10,365 nt of DNA from Candidatus Woesearchaeota archaeon (GCA_016181215.1 JACOZS010000064.1:1-10365); one strand, 5' to 3'. Counted from the first letter of the stretch, positions 1 to 6,686 are shown. The notes: generated by a model not told the origin, from the letters alone. Numbers and translations: made by a program.

Positions 1-1
1 T

Positions 2-12
2 TAAATATAAAA
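2..12 (+). promoter_or_regulatory. Putative TATA box of the YjjX-like gene
   Basis: The AT-rich TAAATATAAAA lies about 35 nt before the ATG at 42, which would place transcription start around 31-37. A run of five G (34-38) sits three bases before the ATG and could pair, with one wobble, with an anti-Shine-Dalgarno CCUCC. This leader would be very short. The box is at the window edge, so upstream elements cannot be judged. Confidence 0.4.
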
Positions 13-41
13 GTTGTCGAAGAGATGTAATTTGGGGGAAC

Positions 42-662
42 ATGAAAGTATTAGTCGGTTCACTTAATCCGGTAAAAATAGAATGTGTAAGAGAAGCATT
101 TTTAAAATACTTTGATAACCTGGAAATCATTCCATTAGAAGTTTCTTCAAAAGTCTCAAATCAGCCGATAAACGAAGAAACCTATGCAGGAGCGAAAAAT
201 CGTGTTTTAGAATTAAAAGAAATTAATGATTTCAGAAAGCTAGAAGCAGATTTCTTTGTTGGCATAGAAGGGGGCATAATAAATAATAATTCCTCTTGGT
301 TTGCTTTTGGCGGTATTTGCATAATGGACAAAAGAGAAAGAATGAGTTTTAGCAGCTCTTCTCAATACCCTCTGCCAGAAAGCTTCATAAAAGAACTATT
401 AAAGGGAAACTGCGAGTTAGGAGATCTAATGGATAATTTAACAGGACAAAAAAACTCCAAACAAAAAGACGGCGGCGTAGGTTTTCTGACTAAGGGCCAC
501 ATGACCCGTAAAAGTCTGTATGTTCCAGGACTGATAACTGCTTTAATCCCCTTCATGAATGAATCTCTTTATTTCAAAAACCGACTTTGTAGATTAAATC
601 GCCGATTTGTAGACCTAATCAAACATTATGACTTTGTTATTATTATGAATGAAATAAACTAG
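42..662 (+). CDS. YjjX/DUF84-family inosine/xanthosine triphosphatase
   Basis: This protein resembles the YjjX/DUF84 NTPases, which hydrolyse non-canonical purine triphosphates (ITP/XTP) in the cytoplasm and keep them out of nucleic acids. Family hallmarks run in order: an N-terminal GSLNPVK nucleotide-binding loop (residues 6-12), QPINEETYAGAKNR (41-54), DFFVGIEGG (70-78), a Ser-rich stretch ending in PLP (102-112), ELGDLMD (125-131), and a GGVGFLTKG..TR..LY segment (144-160) followed by ALIPFMNESLY (167-177). The family fold normally ends about there, near 170-180 residues. This protein continues for 29 residues rich in Arg, Phe and Ile, and an imperfect ~20-nt DNA duplication underlies the start of that tail. 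The tail therefore looks secondary. The gene is monocistronic and convergent with the next one. Family assignment is firm; substrate is inferred from the family. Confidence 0.88.
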   Translation: MKVLVGSLNPVKIECVREAFLKYFDNLEIIPLEVSSKVSNQPINEETYAGAKNRVLELKEINDFRKLEADFFVGIEGGIINNNSSWFAFGGICIMDKRERMSFSSSSQYPLPESFIKELLKGNCELGDLMDNLTGQKNSKQKDGGVGFLTKGHMTRKSLYVPGLITALIPFMNESLYFKNRLCRLNRRFVDLIKHYDFVIIMNEIN

Positions 663-670
663 ATTATTAT

Positions 671-729
671 CATCGATGTTATCCTCAACTCAAATAATAC
701 TAAGATAACGTTTCTTCAATTTTCGTTAT
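671..729. terminator. Convergent-gene 3' region with small inverted repeats
   Basis: The 63-nt gap between the two convergent genes holds a perfect 8-bp palindrome CATCGATG (671-678) and a 6-bp inverted repeat ATAACG/CGTTAT (705-710 and 724-729) with a T-rich 13-nt loop. The right arm overlaps the stop codon of the minus-strand gene. This may help end transcription from both sides. Archaeal termination relies mainly on U-tracts, and no strong one is present, so the call is weak. Confidence 0.22.
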
Positions 730-1130
730 AAACCCTTCAATGTTTCAGCATATTCCACCCAGAAATCAACCAAAGCCATTAAAGAATATGCTTGTGAAGA
801 AGTATCAACATTATGAGAACTATATTTAATTGGATCTTTATTTTCCGGTATTTTCAATAGATCGTACCAATTATCTAGAGCTAACCAAACACCATTTACC
901 CCCAAAGAAAATTGACTAACAAACGCAGTATTTTCATGAAAAATATAAGGAATAGTCCAATTATGACCAAATCTTGTAATTACTTCAGTCCCAAGGTCAT
1001 TCATTCTTCTTTGACTCTCTTGAGATAAATTAGTTTTAACCATTTCTTTAGCAAATGTTTCATCCAAGATAATACCAAACTCATAACTTGGTTGATGTAG
1101 TGCTATAGGTTGCCAAACAATTTTATCCAT
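726..1130 (-). CDS. Hypothetical protein, unrecognised, 134 residues
   Basis: I do not recognise this family. It is a soluble-looking protein of 134 residues, rich in aromatics (about six Trp and several Tyr and Phe), with no signal peptide, membrane segment or Cys pair. The N-terminal third has a mixed strand/helix look (IVWQPIALHQPSYEFGIIL), the middle carries a charged helix (about residues 25-50), and the C-terminus ends in a likely amphipathic helix (SLMALVDFWVEYAETLKGL). The ATG at 1130 is well supported because a TATA-like box is centred 27 nt upstream, so the mRNA is probably leaderless. The gene stands alone, divergent from deoxyhypusine synthase and convergent with the NTPase, so context gives no function. 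A good promoter, a clean long frame and protein-like composition argue that it is real. Confidence 0.72.
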   Translation of the reverse strand: MDKIVWQPIALHQPSYEFGIILDETFAKEMVKTNLSQESQRRMNDLGTEVITRFGHNWTIPYIFHENTAFVSQFSLGVNGVWLALDNWYDLLKIPENKDPIKYSSHNVDTSSQAYSLMALVDFWVEYAETLKGL

Positions 1131-1153
1131 TTTATTTCCAGGTTTTATACGAC

Positions 1154-1160
1154 TTATAAA
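1154..1160 (-). promoter_or_regulatory. TATA box of the 134-residue orphan gene
   Basis: TTTATAA (read on the minus strand) is centred about 27 nt before the ATG at 1130. That is the spacing expected when transcription begins at or next to the start codon. No Shine-Dalgarno is visible, in keeping with leaderless translation. Confidence 0.6.
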
Positions 1161-1256
1161 CCTATTGAAATGGAAACTCTCATAATGAAGTTCAAAAGCG
1201 AATAATTAAGGATAGTGAAATAGCCAACCTTACTTATAAACCATAAACCAAAACCT

Positions 1257-1265
1257 ATTTAAAAT
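1257..1265 (+). promoter_or_regulatory. TATA box of deoxyhypusine synthase
   Basis: The TTTAAAATT block is centred about 25 nt before the ATG at 1286, so a leaderless transcript is expected. A second TATA-like ACTTATAAACC lies further upstream (1232-1242). It is an exact 11-nt direct repeat of the sequence at 1152-1162 that forms the TATA region of the divergent gene. Confidence 0.55.
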
Positions 1266-1285
1266 TATCTTAAACTGTTAGTTCT

Positions 1286-2197
1286 ATGAAATCAGTTAAG
1301 CAGATAAAAATAGATAAAAATCTGACAGTGAATGAATTAGTCTTAAGATTTGAATCTTCTGGAGTTCTTGGCGCTGGAAAAATAGGGAAAGCAGCAAATA
1401 TATTTCACGACATGATCAAAGACAAGGAATGTAAAATATTTATAGGTGCAGCAGGCCCGCTAGTTCCAGGAGGTCTACGCGAAATCTTAATTGATATACT
1501 TGAATCCGATATAGTAGACGTATTTGTAACTACAGGAGCGACGTTAACCCACGACTTAGGTGAGGCCTTGGGTTTTGAACATCTGCAAGGACATCATATG
1601 ATGGATGATAAAGAATTGAACAAACAAGGTTATGATCGAGTTTACGATTCATTAATGCAAAACAAAATATACGAAGCCATAGAGAAACTAATCAAGGATA
1701 ACTTCGAAATATTCAAAGGACGCTTAACAATTAAGGAATTTCTCTGGAAACTGGGTTCAGTTGTCAAGTCAAGATCTATCATAAAAACATGTTACGAAAA
1801 AAAGATTCCACTATTCTGCCCAGGCATAGCTGATTCTGGAATAGGTTTAATGGTGTGGTCTCAACTAGTTCAGGGAAAAACCATAGACGTTCAGGTATTT
1901 GATGACCTAAAAGAGATAATTGATATTGCATGGAACAAGCAAAAAAACGGAGTTCTTTACATAGGCGGCGGACTGCCAAAGAATTACATACAGCAGTCTT
2001 TACAATTCTCAAAAGGAGCTTCTTATGGGATACAAATCACAACAGACAGGGAAGAGCCAGGCGGATCTTCCGGTGCTCCATTAAGAGAAGGAATCTCTTG
2101 GGGCAAGCTAGAACCTGATGCTAAATTTGTTGATGTTATCTGTGATGCAACCATTGCCCTACCTTTGATATGGTCTTCTGTTAAAGATAAGTTATAA
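1286..2197 (+). CDS. dys: Deoxyhypusine synthase
   Basis: This is the NAD-dependent cytoplasmic enzyme that transfers the aminobutyl group of spermidine to one lysine of archaeal/eukaryotic initiation factor 5A, the first step of hypusine formation. At 303 residues it has normal archaeal length. Visible family blocks include the N-terminal GAGKIGKAANIF (29-40), a Rossmann-type VFVTTGATLTHDLGEALG (79-96), GHHMMDD (102-108), CPGIADSGIG (178-187), YIGGGLPKN (225-233) whose Lys232 matches the catalytic lysine that forms the enzyme-substrate imine, ASYGIQITTDRE (245-256) and SGAPLREGISWGK (262-274) near the active site. The start has a well-placed TATA box and no Shine-Dalgarno, so the mRNA is probably leaderless. 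No aIF5A or polyamine gene is in the window. The 3' end overlaps the convergent CcdA-like gene by 6 nt. It is strong evidence that the host is an archaeon. Confidence 0.96.
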   Translation: MKSVKQIKIDKNLTVNELVLRFESSGVLGAGKIGKAANIFHDMIKDKECKIFIGAAGPLVPGGLREILIDILESDIVDVFVTTGATLTHDLGEALGFEHLQGHHMMDDKELNKQGYDRVYDSLMQNKIYEAIEKLIKDNFEIFKGRLTIKEFLWKLGSVVKSRSIIKTCYEKKIPLFCPGIADSGIGLMVWSQLVQGKTIDVQVFDDLKEIIDIAWNKQKNGVLYIGGGLPKNYIQQSLQFSKGASYGIQITTDREEPGGSSGAPLREGISWGKLEPDAKFVDVICDATIALPLIWSSVKDKL

Positions 2198-2872
2198 CAC
2201 TGTTGCCAGCATCCACGCGCCCATCCCAATTAATACGAGCCCAATCAACAATCTCATTAACGCTTTGTGTTTCTGATGCCATGTCTTGAATTTATTGGCA
2301 GATACCCCTCTTACAAATAACCACAATATTACAATCAAAGGCAGGACAAATATTAAATTATAAAGCACTAAAAATAATATGTATTTTAACTGTATACCAG
2401 CCAAGGTCATCAGGGTTAACACCGCCAAGTATACTGCTCCAGTACATGGAAGCTCAACTAAAGCAACAAACACGCCTAAAAAGAAGGCAGTCCATAATTT
2501 TTTACCAACTTTATTAACATACATCTTTATTACATCATTTGGAAATATGCTTAAACTAAATCCTCGCCCGTAATAAAAGAAATCTTTGATCTCAATTAAC
2601 CCGGCTAGAACTACAAGCACCCCAATAAGTATGTAAAAACCCACAGATAAAGACCCAAGTTGCCTTATTACCGGCAGTAAAAACAATCCAGCTGCTAAAT
2701 AAGTTATGAAAACAGCTAAAATATAGATTAAGCCATGAGAAAGCATCATTCTCCTGTCTTTAATATTCTTGCTTAAGTAAGCTAAGAGAAATATCAATAC
2801 GCCAAACGCGCATGGATTAATCCCGTCTATTAGACTTGCTCCTATGATTATAGGTAAATTGACTTCGGCCAT
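2192..2872 (-). CDS. CcdA/DsbD-type thiol-disulfide membrane transporter
   Basis: This integral membrane protein of the CcdA/DsbD family passes reducing equivalents across the membrane from cytosolic thioredoxin-like proteins to extracytoplasmic partners. It has about six hydrophobic segments. The two family cysteines lie in INPCAFG (Cys21, first helix) and VELPCTG (Cys143, fourth helix); this Cys pair toggles between thiol and disulfide. Polar loops include a basic SKNIKDRR and a region with tandem aromatics (FFYYGRG). At 226 residues it is typical of the short CcdA form. I chose the ATG at 2872, which overlaps the TGA of the tiny upstream ORF as TGATG, implying translational coupling; TTG and CTG codons just upstream are poor alternatives. 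It closes a three-gene operon behind the His/Cys-rich anchored protein, a plausible redox client. The stop overlaps the convergent deoxyhypusine synthase end by 6 nt. Confidence 0.88.
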   Translation of the reverse strand: MAEVNLPIIIGASLIDGINPCAFGVLIFLLAYLSKNIKDRRMMLSHGLIYILAVFITYLAAGLFLLPVIRQLGSLSVGFYILIGVLVVLAGLIEIKDFFYYGRGFSLSIFPNDVIKMYVNKVGKKLWTAFFLGVFVALVELPCTGAVYLAVLTLMTLAGIQLKYILFLVLYNLIFVLPLIVILWLFVRGVSANKFKTWHQKHKALMRLLIGLVLIGMGAWMLATVL

Positions 2873-2937
2873 CAGCAAAATTCACATACGTTCTTTTTCT
2901 TTGATCTTTTTACCGGTTTCTTCTTTTTTCCTGGCAT
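2872..2937 (-). CDS. Tiny Lys-rich CxxC peptide, 21 residues (downstream duplicate)
   Basis: This short frame starts at ATG 2937 and encodes a basic peptide beginning MPGKKKKPVK and ending KNVCEFC, so a CxxC pair forms the very C-terminus. Its TGA overlaps the ATG of the CcdA-like gene (TGATG), a classic coupling arrangement, which suggests that translation through it matters. It has no good Shine-Dalgarno of its own: the strong AGGAGG of the operon sits before the first duplicate copy, 32 nt further upstream. Translation may therefore enter from the upstream copy by a one-base slip. No family is recognised. A redox role with CcdA is only a guess from the CxxC and the coupling. Confidence 0.45.
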   Translation of the reverse strand: MPGKKKKPVKRSKKKNVCEFC

Positions 2938-2972
2938 TTTTTTACCGGTTTCTTCTTTTTTCCTGGCATTTT
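2907..2972. repeat. 32-bp tandem direct duplication
   Basis: Positions 2907-2940 recur exactly at 2939-2972, giving two copies of a 32-bp unit plus 2 nt. On the minus strand each copy contains ATG followed by codons for PGKKKKPVK. Since 32 is not a multiple of three, the two copies are in different frames. The junction is a run of seven A on the minus strand (2943-2937). Confidence 0.95.
2910..2969 (-). CDS. Tiny Lys-rich ORF, 19 residues (upstream duplicate, possibly shifted)
   Basis: This frame starts at ATG 2969, five bases after a perfect AGGAGGA (2980-2974), the best ribosome-binding site in the operon. It encodes MPGKKKKPVKK and then CQEKRRNR before TAA. After the first eleven codons it reads the second repeat copy out of frame. 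The codons GTA AAA AAA at the junction form an A-AAA-AAA heptamer, a known type of -1 slippery site. A -1 slip there enters the frame of the second copy exactly and gives a 32-residue fusion ending in CEFC. One extra A in the genome would do the same, so a homopolymer sequencing error is a plain alternative. Confidence 0.4.
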   Translation of the reverse strand: MPGKKKKPVKKCQEKRRNR

Positions 2973-2973
2973 A

Positions 2974-2980
2974 TCCTCCT
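2974..2980 (-). promoter_or_regulatory. Strong Shine-Dalgarno before the duplicated mini-ORF
   Basis: AGGAGGA on the minus strand overlaps the TAG stop of the His/Cys-rich gene (2981-2979) and lies five bases before the ATG at 2969. It is a near-perfect ribosome-binding site, unlike the leaderless starts elsewhere. This fits an internal operon gene. Confidence 0.75.
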
Positions 2981-3488
2981 ATTCAAAAATTATATCTATC
3001 CTTTCTTTGTCTTTCAGCCCGTGATTTACAAAATTTTTTATTTCTTGACCATCAGAATATACTCTTAAATTTCCCGTCTTTCCGCCGCATAAATCTCCAT
3101 TGCACTTGTTCATAATGCAGCTCTCATTGAAATTAATGTCAAGCGCCCGCATTGCTTTTTCCAAAGTAAAATAAGTTTCTGGATTATCAACAGGACCTCC
3201 TTCTCCAAGATGAAGTTCGTGCGCTTTTTTATGCGTATGTATTTGTGTCCTGAATTTCAATTCTTCCTCATCCTTAGCCTGTCCAGTGCTCTCCCTAACC
3301 AGCTCAATGTTCTCTCCGCAAATTTTAATATACAATTCCGGATGCCAGTGAACAACAGTTCCTTCTTGAGTTTGAATCCCATAAGAGGCCCCGGATTTGT
3401 AGTAATAATAAATACTATACGCAATTAATAAAAAGAATACAGCAATAATAACATAAGAATATTTAAACCTAGATTTCCTCTTTTTCAT
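2979..3488 (-). CDS. Membrane-anchored extracytoplasmic His/Cys-rich protein
   Basis: The 169-residue protein opens with a basic head (KKRKSRFK) and one hydrophobic segment (about residues 11-29) that acts as a signal anchor, placing the rest outside the cytoplasm. The outer domain has a VHWHPELYI strand (46-54), an IHTHKKAHELHL stretch with four histidines (84-95), four cysteines (Cys57, 124, 129, 134, the last three in an SCIMNKCNGDLC cluster), and a C-terminal KDKERIDIIFE strand. This layout recalls archaeal secreted small beta domains with HWHP and IHTH motifs; I cannot name the Pfam family. Metal binding, perhaps copper, and a disulfide are reasonable inferences. The ATG at 3488 has a TATA box 26 nt upstream, giving a leaderless mRNA. 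It leads an operon with the mini-ORF and CcdA-like gene, which suggests that its thiols are kept reduced by that transporter. Confidence 0.75.
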   Translation of the reverse strand: MKKRKSRFKYSYVIIAVFFLLIAYSIYYYYKSGASYGIQTQEGTVVHWHPELYIKICGENIELVRESTGQAKDEEELKFRTQIHTHKKAHELHLGEGGPVDNPETYFTLEKAMRALDINFNESCIMNKCNGDLCGGKTGNLRVYSDGQEIKNFVNHGLKDKERIDIIFE

Positions 3489-3510
3489 AAATCAAAAACA
3501 AAATTTAAAG

Positions 3511-3518
3511 TTTATATA
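3511..3518 (-). promoter_or_regulatory. TATA box of the His/Cys protein-CcdA operon
   Basis: TATATAAA on the minus strand is centred 26-27 nt before the ATG at 3488 and sits inside the 39-nt gap after the nrdJ stop. It marks a separate promoter and splits this operon from the nucleotide-reductase genes. Confidence 0.65.
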
Positions 3519-3527
3519 GATTATGGT

Positions 3528-6500
3528 CTAAGCTCCGCAGCCAAGGCCATCAGGTTCACCACAGCTTCCACATCTATAACAATTTGCAAAAGTTTGAAGC
3601 ATCATCCGACCGCATACCCTACACGGTTTGCCTCTGTTGCCTTGATTTTGAGTTAGTTGTAACCCCTTATGTTCATTCTTGACTTCTTGCTTTCCATTTT
3701 CAAATCCGCCTAACACAGGATGGTTCACTGTAGACTTAAAGTCCCACTGATCAACTTTTAGAGCTTCGAAAGCATTAAACGCGCCGTTTTGCGCCCCCCT
3801 TAATCTTTCTCTGCTAACAGGTTCGTTTGCTAATTCTGTCCTGCCTAAATATTCTACACCCAGCAGTCTAACCACAAAATCCGTTATTGACGTGGTAAAT
3901 TTAATGTAAGGGTGATTCGTTATCCCGCGTGGTTCAAACTCCATCCCAAGTCCCTTTCTCACGAGCTCTTCTAAAGGTACACCATATTGTATTGCTCTGG
4001 AAAGTTCCACACCGATGTTTTCAACTAATGCTTTCATTGTAGATCCTGATCTATAAGCAGAGATAAATACTTCTCCAGGTCTGCCGTCAGGATACTCAGG
4101 GATTAGAATGTGGAACGTCGTCCCAGCAATGCTGACTGCCCATTTGTATGCTGTAGTACTGGCAGGAAGCTCTTCTCTTTCCCCCCTCCTCAGTCTTTTA
4201 TAAATATTTATTGCTCTATTCCCGACATTTAGTACGCTATTTGGCTTGGAGTTGTCCCTGAATATGGCTAGGGCTTTTAAACCAAGTTCATGTCCTAATA
4301 CAAAACCATCATATACATCTTTTACACTTGCTCGTTCAGGAACATTGCATGTTTTTGATATTGCTCCGGAAACAAATGGTTGCACAGCACCAAGCATTTT
4401 TAAATGCCCCTCAAAGCTTATTGCCCTGCCATTTGGTGTTGCCGCAAAAGCAGTATCAAAAATAGAATAATGATCAGGCAATAAATGCGGAGCTCCTTCT
4501 ACAATTTTTTCTTTTGTTATAAAAGCAGTAATCTTATTAACCTGCGTTTTATCATAACCAAGATTTGCCAAAGCATTGGAAACTTCATTTACCACCAGTT
4601 CTAGGGTTCCGCTACCGGCCAGGGTTTTAGTAGACACTAATCCTATTGCAGGTTCAATCCCAGTAGTATCACAGTCCATCATAAAGGCAATTGTTCCGGT
4701 TGGAGCAATCACAGTAACCTGCGCGTTTCTAAAACCATGTTCTTGTCCTCGTTTTAATACTTCTTCCCACAATTCATAAGTTTTCTCTTTCAGGCCGTCA
4801 TCTTTTATAAGTCCCCACTTAATGTTATCTAAAGATGTTCTATGTTTCTTCATAACCTGCTGCATGGGTTCTTGGTTTAGAGGATAATGTACAAAAACAC
4901 CTAAGTTTTCAGCCAGTTCAGTCGAAGTTCTATTCGCCTCTCCGTGCATTATGGCAGTTATTGCTCCAGCAAAGGCTCTTGCCTCATCAGAATCATATGC
5001 CATTCCCTTTCTCATTAATAACGAACCAAGATTAGCAAACCCCAATCCAGTGGTTCTAAACTCAGGGCTTATCTCGGCTATTTCTTCGTTTGGATAAGAA
5101 GAAGCATCATTAGCAATATCCAAAGCAATTATTGCCAATCTACAGGCGGTTCTAAAGGATTCAACATCAAAATTGCCTTTCTCGTCGCTAAACTTCAACA
5201 GATTAAGCGACCCAAGGTTACACGAAGTCCTGTCTAAAAACATGTACTCCGAGCATGGATTTGAAGAGTTTATTTTTCCTGAATTCGGACAGGTATGCAT
5301 CTTTTGAATAATGCTTTCATATTGTACTCCAGGGTCGCCAACACGCCATGCCGCGAAGCTCATTGTTTTTAGTATATCATCTGCTGGAACAGATTTTCTC
5401 ACTTTTCCAGTTTTAATTTCTACTAAATCAATGGTCCCATTATCTTTTAACTGTTTGAAGAAATTATCATCCAGTCTTACAGAAATGTTGGTGTTTTGAT
5501 AGGCAACTGTAAGATAAGCCTCCCCTTCCATTCCAGCCGAATATCCTGCTTCCATCAAAGTCAATGCCTTTTTGTCCTCCCTTACTTTTGACAATATGAA
5601 ATCTAAAATATCTGGATGGCTTTGTCTCATTGTTGTCATTCTTGCTGCCCTTCTAGTTTTACCTCCAGACTTAATTCTTCCGGCAACAGTATCAAATAGT
5701 TTAAAGAAATCCATGGCACCAGACGATCTTCCTCCGCTAGACAAAGATTCCCCTGCAGATCTTAAGACACCTATGTCTTGTCCAACCCCCGAACCCGAAG
5801 AAAATATTCCACCCTCAGTTATACAATGTTTTAAAATACTCTCTAAATCATCATCAGGTCCTATTATGAAGCAAGCATGGCACTGTGGTCTTACATATCC
5901 GCCTTCTTCTACCTTAGTCACATTTCCGGTTTTTTGGTCTCTAACATAATTAATCCCAGGGGATCCTGGTATGCCATAAACATCAAATAAACCGGCATTA
6001 AAGTATACAGGAGAATTAAAGGCAAACTTCTGTTTAAGCTGTAAATCCATCAGTTCTTCTTCAAACTTTATTTTATCTTCTGAAGTTGCAAAATAACCTA
6101 ATTTTTCCCCCCAGCCCGAAAAGAATTTTGATACCCTATTAACTAGCTGCCTCACATCATGTTCTTCTCCGCCCTCTATCCTTGCTCTCCATCCATCTTT
6201 GTTCGGTTTGTGTAGGTATTTATTGGAAACTACTTTAGTAGCAAGATCACTCCAAGACTTTGGAACAGTTACTTTTTGTTGATAAACAACCTTCCCTTCA
6301 GTATCTGTTATTTTTGCATCTCTTACTTCATACTCTACAGTATCAAAAGGATGTTTATTCCCACTTGTGAAATATCTTTCTACTCTAAGACCAGATGGAT
6401 TTTTCGAATGATTATTTAAAATCCGGTTTATAACTCTTCCTAGGTCTAGTCTGTCAACAAAAGCATAACCATTATTCCTGTGCACCCCACCAGATTCTTG

Positions 6501-6596
6501 TAATAAACCAACTAGAGCAGCTTTTCTTGTTCCAAATAAACCATCTAATTCTTCTAATCTTAAATGCCTGTCTGCTCTATACTCAACAGCACCCAT
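3528..6596 (-). CDS. nrdJ: Adenosylcobalamin-dependent (class II) ribonucleoside-diphosphate reductase
   Basis: This cytoplasmic enzyme makes deoxyribonucleotides using a thiyl radical generated by adenosylcobalamin, without oxygen and without a small subunit. Key blocks: QCHACFIIGPDDD (238-250), whose Cys239 or Cys242 pairs with Cys459 in the reducing disulfide; GSGVGQDIG (268-276); HTCPNSGKINSSNPCSEY (434-451), with Asn446, radical Cys448 and Glu450 as the catalytic triad; SCNLGSLNL (458-466); and the phosphate loop PTGTIAFMMD (632-641). The tail carries Cys992, 995, 1006, 1009, 1012 and 1020, a Zn-ribbon-like set with shuttle cysteines. At 1022 residues it is the long form. The TSGNKHPFDTVEYE block (77-90) is typical, while about the first 70 residues match no domain I recognise. 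GGAGGAG (6609-6603) precedes the ATG at 6596, which abuts the TAG of the 29-codon ORF, so it is cotranscribed with nrdR. Confidence 0.97.
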   Translation of the reverse strand: MGAVEYRADRHLRLEELDGLFGTRKAALVGLLQESGGVHRNNGYAFVDRLDLGRVINRILNNHSKNPSGLRVERYFTSGNKHPFDTVEYEVRDAKITDTEGKVVYQQKVTVPKSWSDLATKVVSNKYLHKPNKDGWRARIEGGEEHDVRQLVNRVSKFFSGWGEKLGYFATSEDKIKFEEELMDLQLKQKFAFNSPVYFNAGLFDVYGIPGSPGINYVRDQKTGNVTKVEEGGYVRPQCHACFIIGPDDDLESILKHCITEGGIFSSGSGVGQDIGVLRSAGESLSSGGRSSGAMDFFKLFDTVAGRIKSGGKTRRAARMTTMRQSHPDILDFILSKVREDKKALTLMEAGYSAGMEGEAYLTVAYQNTNISVRLDDNFFKQLKDNGTIDLVEIKTGKVRKSVPADDILKTMSFAAWRVGDPGVQYESIIQKMHTCPNSGKINSSNPCSEYMFLDRTSCNLGSLNLLKFSDEKGNFDVESFRTACRLAIIALDIANDASSYPNEEIAEISPEFRTTGLGFANLGSLLMRKGMAYDSDEARAFAGAITAIMHGEANRTSTELAENLGVFVHYPLNQEPMQQVMKKHRTSLDNIKWGLIKDDGLKEKTYELWEEVLKRGQEHGFRNAQVTVIAPTGTIAFMMDCDTTGIEPAIGLVSTKTLAGSGTLELVVNEVSNALANLGYDKTQVNKITAFITKEKIVEGAPHLLPDHYSIFDTAFAATPNGRAISFEGHLKMLGAVQPFVSGAISKTCNVPERASVKDVYDGFVLGHELGLKALAIFRDNSKPNSVLNVGNRAINIYKRLRRGEREELPASTTAYKWAVSIAGTTFHILIPEYPDGRPGEVFISAYRSGSTMKALVENIGVELSRAIQYGVPLEELVRKGLGMEFEPRGITNHPYIKFTTSITDFVVRLLGVEYLGRTELANEPVSRERLRGAQNGAFNAFEALKVDQWDFKSTVNHPVLGGFENGKQEVKNEHKGLQLTQNQGNRGKPCRVCGRMMLQTFANCYRCGSCGEPDGLGCGA

Positions 6597-6686
6597 CTAC
6601 TTCTCCTCCTTTAAAATTTTCATTTTGACAAAATACTCCCGTAATAAATCATAAGCTTCTTTGTAAAATTCTTTATCCTCTTTCAC
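6597..6686 (-). CDS. Hidden 29-residue ORF between nrdR and nrdJ
   Basis: A GTG at 6686 overlaps the TGA of nrdR as GTGA, and the frame ends in a TAG at 6599-6597, directly before the ATG of nrdJ. It therefore fills the inter-gene gap exactly. The peptide begins VKEDKEFYKEAYDLL and ends MKILKEEK; it is charged and strongly helix-forming, with no Cys, no signal and no membrane segment. The nrdJ Shine-Dalgarno lies in its last codons, so ribosomes finishing it would deliver directly to nrdJ. It may be a small protein that acts with the reductase or NrdR, or simply a coupling ORF. No family is recognised; conservation has not been tested. Confidence 0.5.
   Translation of the reverse strand: MKEDKEFYKEAYDLLREYFVKMKILKEEK
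6603..6609 (-). promoter_or_regulatory. Shine-Dalgarno of nrdJ
   Basis: GGAGGAG on the minus strand ends six bases before the ATG at 6596. It decides the nrdJ start and overlaps the Lys-Glu-Glu-Lys codons at the end of the small upstream ORF. Confidence 0.75.

Noticed and set aside
2014..3400. The string GASYGIQ occurs both in deoxyhypusine synthase and in the His/Cys-rich protein, with about 15 nt nearly identical DNA in opposite orientation.
   Set aside because: In the synthase it is a conserved family motif, while in the other protein it lies in a linker after the membrane anchor. Similarity stops at both ends, so chance is the simplest reading.
5572..5949. A 125-codon plus-strand open frame opposite nrdJ.
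   Set aside because: It is an antisense shadow of the strongly conserved reductase frame, Ser/Pro/Leu-rich, with no promoter geometry or family features. The same applies to other frames antisense to nrdJ, nrdR and the CcdA-like gene.
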